Source of the DNA: Candida dubliniensis CD36
Lineage: Eukaryota; Ascomycota; Pichiomycetes; Serinales; Debaryomycetaceae
DNA length: 64,000 nucleotides
Assembly (NCBI RefSeq): GCF_000026945.1
Contig: NC_012863.1
Span: 434,001-498,000, forward strand
Direction: 5' to 3'
Part shown: one piece after another, positions 60,130 through 64,000 of the stretch
Position numbering within the stretch: the first letter of the stretch is position 1
Layout of the letters: every line of letters starts with the position of its first letter
Made by a program: the position numbers and the translations under genes
Notes under the pieces: generated by a model
Told to the model about the DNA's origin: nothing
Seen by the model: only the letters and a program-made list of their open reading frames with translations
Database searches by the model: none

Positions 60130-62553
60130 TCATAAATAAATATCATCATCATTCATATCATATTGTTGTTGATACTTTTCTGAATGTTTTGATGTCATAA
60201 AATTCATTGATGATTTCCCAGAATCACCATTTATATCTTTTTCTTTTTCTTCTTCATTAGTATTAATTTCAATTACTCTTTTATTATTAGTAGTGATAAT
60301 TTGTTCATTTTGATCATTTTCTTCAATATCAATGAACTTATCAATTAATAATTGAAATTTATCTTGATATTTAATGGCATTAATTTCATTTATCCCATAA
60401 ACTTTAATATTATTAATATTAATATTAGTATCACTAAAAGTATTGATGTTATCACCAATTTTATCAAATTTGAAATATAAATCTTTCCCACTAATTTGTA
60501 AATTAATAAATCTAATTGGTAATCGAATATGATAAATACCATTATTATCAAAAGATTTAATATGATATTGTTTAATTAATTTAAATTTTGAAATATATTT
60601 ATTTTCATTTTGATTTGGTAATTGTGAAGAAGTTAATTGAGATAATGGAATTTTTGATAATTTATTAAATCCATTCTTTGTATTTGGTTTAAATCCAATT
60701 GATAATAAAATTCCTTGAGACGGTGATGGAGAATTGTTATCTTCTCGACATTCAAGAATTATATCAGTAGGGATAATATTGGTACTTAATCGTATACCCA
60801 ATTGATTTCCACCTTTCCAAACAATATCATCATCTAATAATACATGATTGGCATTATATTCATCTTGATAAAAATTGGATTTATATATCCACCATCCATA
60901 TAACATTTTTTCTAATATACTATGATGATGATTATGGCTAGAAGAAGAAGAAGAAGACGACGAAGAAGTAGTTAGAAACCCCAAGATTCTTGCACCAGTT
61001 GAATAATCAGCATAATTGATTGATGTTGATGATGTTCCTTGAGTTATTAAATCAAGTATTGAATTGATCCATAATTTATTTGTTTTGGGATCAATTATCA
61101 CATTATGATTTTTGGTTTCATTGCCATTGCCATTGTTGTTGTTGTTGTTATTATTGGAGACCAAAGTTAAATTATCAAGAATATTATCAATATCTAATCG
61201 AATATCTTGTTTTATAGATTCCATTGATTTTGAAATCAATTTTTCAACATATTTTTGTAATTCTTGTAAATCATTAAATTTTTCCAATTGTTGTAATTTT
61301 TCATCAAGATAAGAATTTTGATAATTATCAATAAATTTATATAAAAATTGATGAAATTCCGGACTTATTTGAATTTGATTATTTTCTAACGTTATTATTT
61401 TATCGTCATTATCATCATGTTTGGTAATAGTTGATTTATTTTGATTGCTTTTTGACGATGATTGTTGATTCTCAATAACATTAATAACTTTATTATTCAA
61501 TTGATCAATTTGTGATTGTAATTGAAACAATGTTTCTTGTTGTTTTTCATGGGAATTTTTCAATTCTTGATCTAATCGATGTAATTTCCCATCTAATTTA
61601 GCCATTTTAATCGTATCAAAAGATCCAATTGACGGAAATAGATTCGGTAGTATAGTGGAAATTTGTCCAGTTATCAATAAATACCCCAATATGGTTATAA
61701 GAAATGATATCGATGAAATTATAATATATTGTTTCCAATTAATATTGTTATCATGCTGGACATTACTCAACTTGGAACCAACAAGATTAATTTCATCTGA
61801 TTCCAGTATCGATGGTGATCGCGATAGTGATCCAAAGCTTTCTTGTTTATTAAGTTTATTCAGTCTTGTTCGAGGATATCTATAGTGATTCTCTTTTGTA
61901 AAGTTGTTGTTGTTCTCATCATCATTATCATCATCATCGTCATCGTTGAATACATTTTTCTCTTTAAATCGATCAGTATCAAACTCATGATCTCCATCAC
62001 TTAAATATCCATCCTCATAACCACTTGCATCAAAATCACTTTCTAACAGTTCTTCATTAAATGTATCACTATCACTAAGTATATATTCATCATCTTCATA
62101 ATCTTCATCACCTCTACCCCCATCAATGTTGGCATCCTCATTAGCATTAATACTTTCCTTTAGTTCTCCATTCAAAAATTTCAAATACGATTTATTAGTA
62201 TCAAATTCATCCAATTCCTCCTCCTCCTCCTCTTCATCATCATCATCATCGAACTCTTCTTTTTCTTGAACAAATTTCCCATTAGGAACATCATTTATAA
62301 TATCATTACCATTTTCTTGTATACTGGTTTTACTATTCAGTATAATCTTTGCGATTTTTTCATCAATCGATACATCTGAACTATGATTATGATTATTATA
62401 CGAAAACACTTCGTTCTTGTTGTTACTGTTACGACTTTTTCTTATAGGTGATCGAAGTGGATTGGCTTTACCTATATTATGTTTCAAATGAACGGAATTA
62501 TCATCATCATCAGTATTATTGGTGAATCTGGGAACCATAGAAAATCCCGACAT
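60130..62553 (-). CDS. MPS3: SUN-domain inner nuclear membrane protein (Mps3-like)
   Basis: An 807-residue protein. The N-terminal 270 residues are disordered and strongly acidic (a DDDDDEEEEEEE run near 100). One membrane segment lies at about 273-300 (WKQYIIISSISFLITILGYLL). Coiled coils occur at about 315-370 and 400-460 (lumenal), and a SUN domain at about 510-720, starting YADYSTGARILGF and containing LLDDDIVWKGGNQLGIRLS and FINLQISGKDLYFKFDKIG. A poly-Ser insert sits inside the SUN domain near 532-541. Mps3 in yeast anchors the spindle pole body half-bridge and tethers telomeres. The alternative is another fungal SUN protein such as Slp1, but a single N-terminal-side membrane segment and acidic nucleoplasmic tail favour Mps3. 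Confidence 0.78.
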   Translation of the reverse strand: MSGFSMVPRFTNNTDDDDNSVHLKHNIGKANPLRSPIRKSRNSNNKNEVFSYNNHNHSSDVSIDEKIAKIILNSKTSIQENGNDIINDVPNGKFVQEKEEFDDDDDEEEEEEELDEFDTNKSYLKFLNGELKESINANEDANIDGGRGDEDYEDDEYILSDSDTFNEELLESDFDASGYEDGYLSDGDHEFDTDRFKEKNVFNDDDDDDNDDENNNNFTKENHYRYPRTRLNKLNKQESFGSLSRSPSILESDEINLVGSKLSNVQHDNNINWKQYIIISSISFLITILGYLLITGQISTILPNLFPSIGSFDTIKMAKLDGKLHRLDQELKNSHEKQQETLFQLQSQIDQLNNKVINVIENQQSSSKSNQNKSTITKHDDNDDKIITLENNQIQISPEFHQFLYKFIDNYQNSYLDEKLQQLEKFNDLQELQKYVEKLISKSMESIKQDIRLDIDNILDNLTLVSNNNNNNNNGNGNETKNHNVIIDPKTNKLWINSILDLITQGTSSTSINYADYSTGARILGFLTTSSSSSSSSSSHNHHHSILEKMLYGWWIYKSNFYQDEYNANHVLLDDDIVWKGGNQLGIRLSTNIIPTDIILECREDNNSPSPSQGILLSIGFKPNTKNGFNKLSKIPLSQLTSSQLPNQNENKYISKFKLIKQYHIKSFDNNGIYHIRLPIRFINLQISGKDLYFKFDKIGDNINTFSDTNININNIKVYGINEINAIKYQDKFQLLIDKFIDIEENDQNEQIITTNNKRVIEINTNEEEKEKDINGDSGKSSMNFMTSKHSEKYQQQYDMNDDDIYL

Positions 62554-63033
62554 ATTCGTGTAGTATTGTAAACAATTTCCTCTTTTAAAAGGGGGGGGGG
62601 GTGGTAGTAGCTTATAATTGTATATTGAATTCCAATCAAAATCGTATTATTTGTTTGTTTATGTATTTGTTGTTGTTTTTTTTTTTCGCTCTCTCTGTTA
62701 AAGTTGGCTGGTTAAATTTTTCAAATTTGTTTTGGAATTGAAGAAATTTCATGCACCGCATGGTAGCATCAACATACCGTTTAAACTTGAACCAGAGACA
62801 GATAATGATTCAATTGAGTAGCACCCAAACACAATCCTAGAGACTATAACGGCTAACTGAATCAGTATTTCAACTTCTAAGTACTACAAGAGATATGAAC
62901 TTTACACTTTGTACCGGTTGGTTTACCGAAATTTGGCATATATATTCATATAATTCAAAATTCATTAAACCCTACAAAATTTTCATCTTACCAAATTCAA
63001 TCTCATCTTCCTATTCTTCTATAATTTACTTCA
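62554..63033. other. Intergenic: MPS3 promoter and AHP1 3' region
   Basis: Contains a G11 run near 62591-62601, a T run near 62676-62686 and otherwise AT-rich sequence. No gene seen. Confidence 0.5.
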
Positions 63034-63564
63034 TCAATTGTGGATTCTCTTTAAAATAGTTTCAGCACTAGAAATTTCCAGGAAACCTAAACTATCTTCA
63101 GTTTCCAAATAAGTGATTTCTCCATTAACAACAATACTAGCATATCTTTGTAATCTTAACCCCATACCGGCCAGAGTCAAATCAGCAACAAATCCATCAC
63201 CCAATTCTTTAGAAATAGAAGCATTAGGATCAGTAGCAAAAATTACATAATTCTCTTCATCAGTATAACCTAAAGCTTTAGCCCATGCTGCCATTACAAA
63301 TGGATCATTGGCAGATAAGACAATGATTTTTTTAACACCTTTGTCTTTGAAATCTTTTAAATGCTTCAAATAATCAGGGATATGTTGTTCGGTACATGTT
63401 GGCGTGAATGCACCAGGCACAGCAGTGACAACAACAGTACTGTTTTGAAATAAAGATTTTAAATCCAATGGTACTGGAGAAGCACAAGCAATCAAACTTG
63501 AATGGTCTTTAGAATAAGGGATGTATTTTGGTTCAATGTTAGTTGGAAATTTACCGTCAGTCAT
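63034..63564 (-). CDS. AHP1: Alkyl hydroperoxide reductase, type II peroxiredoxin (Ahp1)
   Basis: A 176-residue atypical 2-Cys peroxiredoxin. The peroxidatic Cys57 sits in PGAFTPTCTEQHIP; Cys27 in LIACASP occupies the position of the resolving cysteine of yeast Ahp1. Conserved IIVLSANDPFVMAAWAKALG and the RYASIVVNGEI region complete the thioredoxin fold. It reduces alkyl hydroperoxides using thioredoxin. Length equals yeast Ahp1 (176). No presequence or peroxisomal tripeptide is seen, so it is probably cytosolic. Confidence 0.95.
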   Translation of the reverse strand: MTDGKFPTNIEPKYIPYSKDHSSLIACASPVPLDLKSLFQNSTVVVTAVPGAFTPTCTEQHIPDYLKHLKDFKDKGVKKIIVLSANDPFVMAAWAKALGYTDEENYVIFATDPNASISKELGDGFVADLTLAGMGLRLQRYASIVVNGEITYLETEDSLGFLEISSAETILKRIHN

Positions 63565-64000
63565 AATGTATGTAGTTTAGTAAAGATTGATTAAGAAAGA
63601 AAAAGGAAAAGAAGAAAGCAATTGCAGTGAAATTGGGAGATATTTATACAATTTAAAGTAGGGAGGAGGAGCGGAGGCAGGGAGGCAAGGAGGCAAAAAC
63701 TGAAAACAAAAGTGGTAGTTAAACAAAGGGGGAAAGAAAGAAGGACAAGGAGAGAATTGTTAGAGAAACCAACAAATTGAGAGGGGGGGGGGGAGGAATA
63801 AACCTTTTTACGGATCATTCTATATATCTTATAACCGAAACCTCATATAATATGTTGTTACTCTCATCCTTAATTAATCTTAAACAAAATCTTTCGCAGG
63901 AGAAAAGTCCGAAAAAAAATTCTTCTCAATTCTATTTTGTGTTGTTGTTAATCAATACTGATGTTGATGTAGATGGGTAATCGTACCCATTAACGTTATT
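63565..64000. promoter_or_regulatory. AHP1 promoter with G-rich segment
   Basis: A purine-rich stretch at 63658-63698 carries many GG/GGG runs (GGGAGGAGGAGCGGAGGCAGGGAGG-like), and a G11 run lies at 63783-63793. No exact TTACTAA/TTAGTAA Cap1 site was seen. A short plus-strand frame near the window end is not credible. Confidence 0.45.

Overview
The window is nuclear DNA of an ascomycete yeast of the CTG clade. Gene content and order match Candida albicans or a very close relative such as C. dubliniensis, as far as I can recall them. The evidence is the small GPI wall proteins Pga59 and Pga62, Bgl2, a hydroxyquinol/catechol dioxygenase beside fungal Zn2Cys6 regulators, AT-rich gene spacers full of poly-A/T tracts, spliceosomal introns with GTATGT/TACTAAC signals, and avoidance of the CTG codon in abundantly expressed genes. 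No tRNA, rRNA, CRISPR array or intact transposon was found.

Regions. (1) 1-9 kb: the 3' end of an unidentified gene, TIM10, a large kelch-repeat protein, a mitochondrial ABC1/UbiB-family protein with two introns (CQD1-like), and a DUF676 lipase (LPL1-like). (2) 9.2-19.9 kb: a cluster with catabolic character. It holds a family III CoA-transferase, a SnoaL-like protein, an alpha/beta hydrolase and an intradiol dioxygenase (HQD2), interleaved with two paralogous Zn2Cys6 regulators. A CGGAAA motif recurs in the promoters. (3) 20.7-26.6 kb: ROT1 and BGL2 (wall glucan), a SPOUT-type RNA methyltransferase and BFR1. (4) 27.5-45.2 kb: IDI1 (isoprenoid), LAB5 (lipoyl synthase), HOS3 (deacetylase), BEM3 (Cdc42 GAP), SOD1 (one intron), a small membrane protein, PBI2 and AMS1 (vacuolar mannosidase). 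(5) 45.2-60.1 kb: a region almost without genes. It holds only the divergent GPI paralogues PGA59 and PGA62, 9.26 kb apart. (6) 60.1-63.6 kb: a SUN-domain protein (MPS3) and the peroxiredoxin AHP1.

How genes may work together: ROT1, BGL2, PGA59 and PGA62 act in wall assembly; SOD1 and AHP1 act in oxidative defence; PBI2 and AMS1 are linked to the vacuole. The 9-20 kb block looks like a co-regulated pathway for an aromatic or related acid. Its substrate cannot be read from the sequence.

The most useful new observations are: the catabolic cluster with its shared promoter motif; two introns that change the C-terminus of the CQD1-like protein; two TCGTATA sterol-type elements in the BFR1/IDI1 promoter; a hydrophobic N-terminal extension on PBI2; the inverted PGA59/PGA62 pair around a 9 kb gene desert; and a 40-residue membrane-peptide ORF inside that desert.
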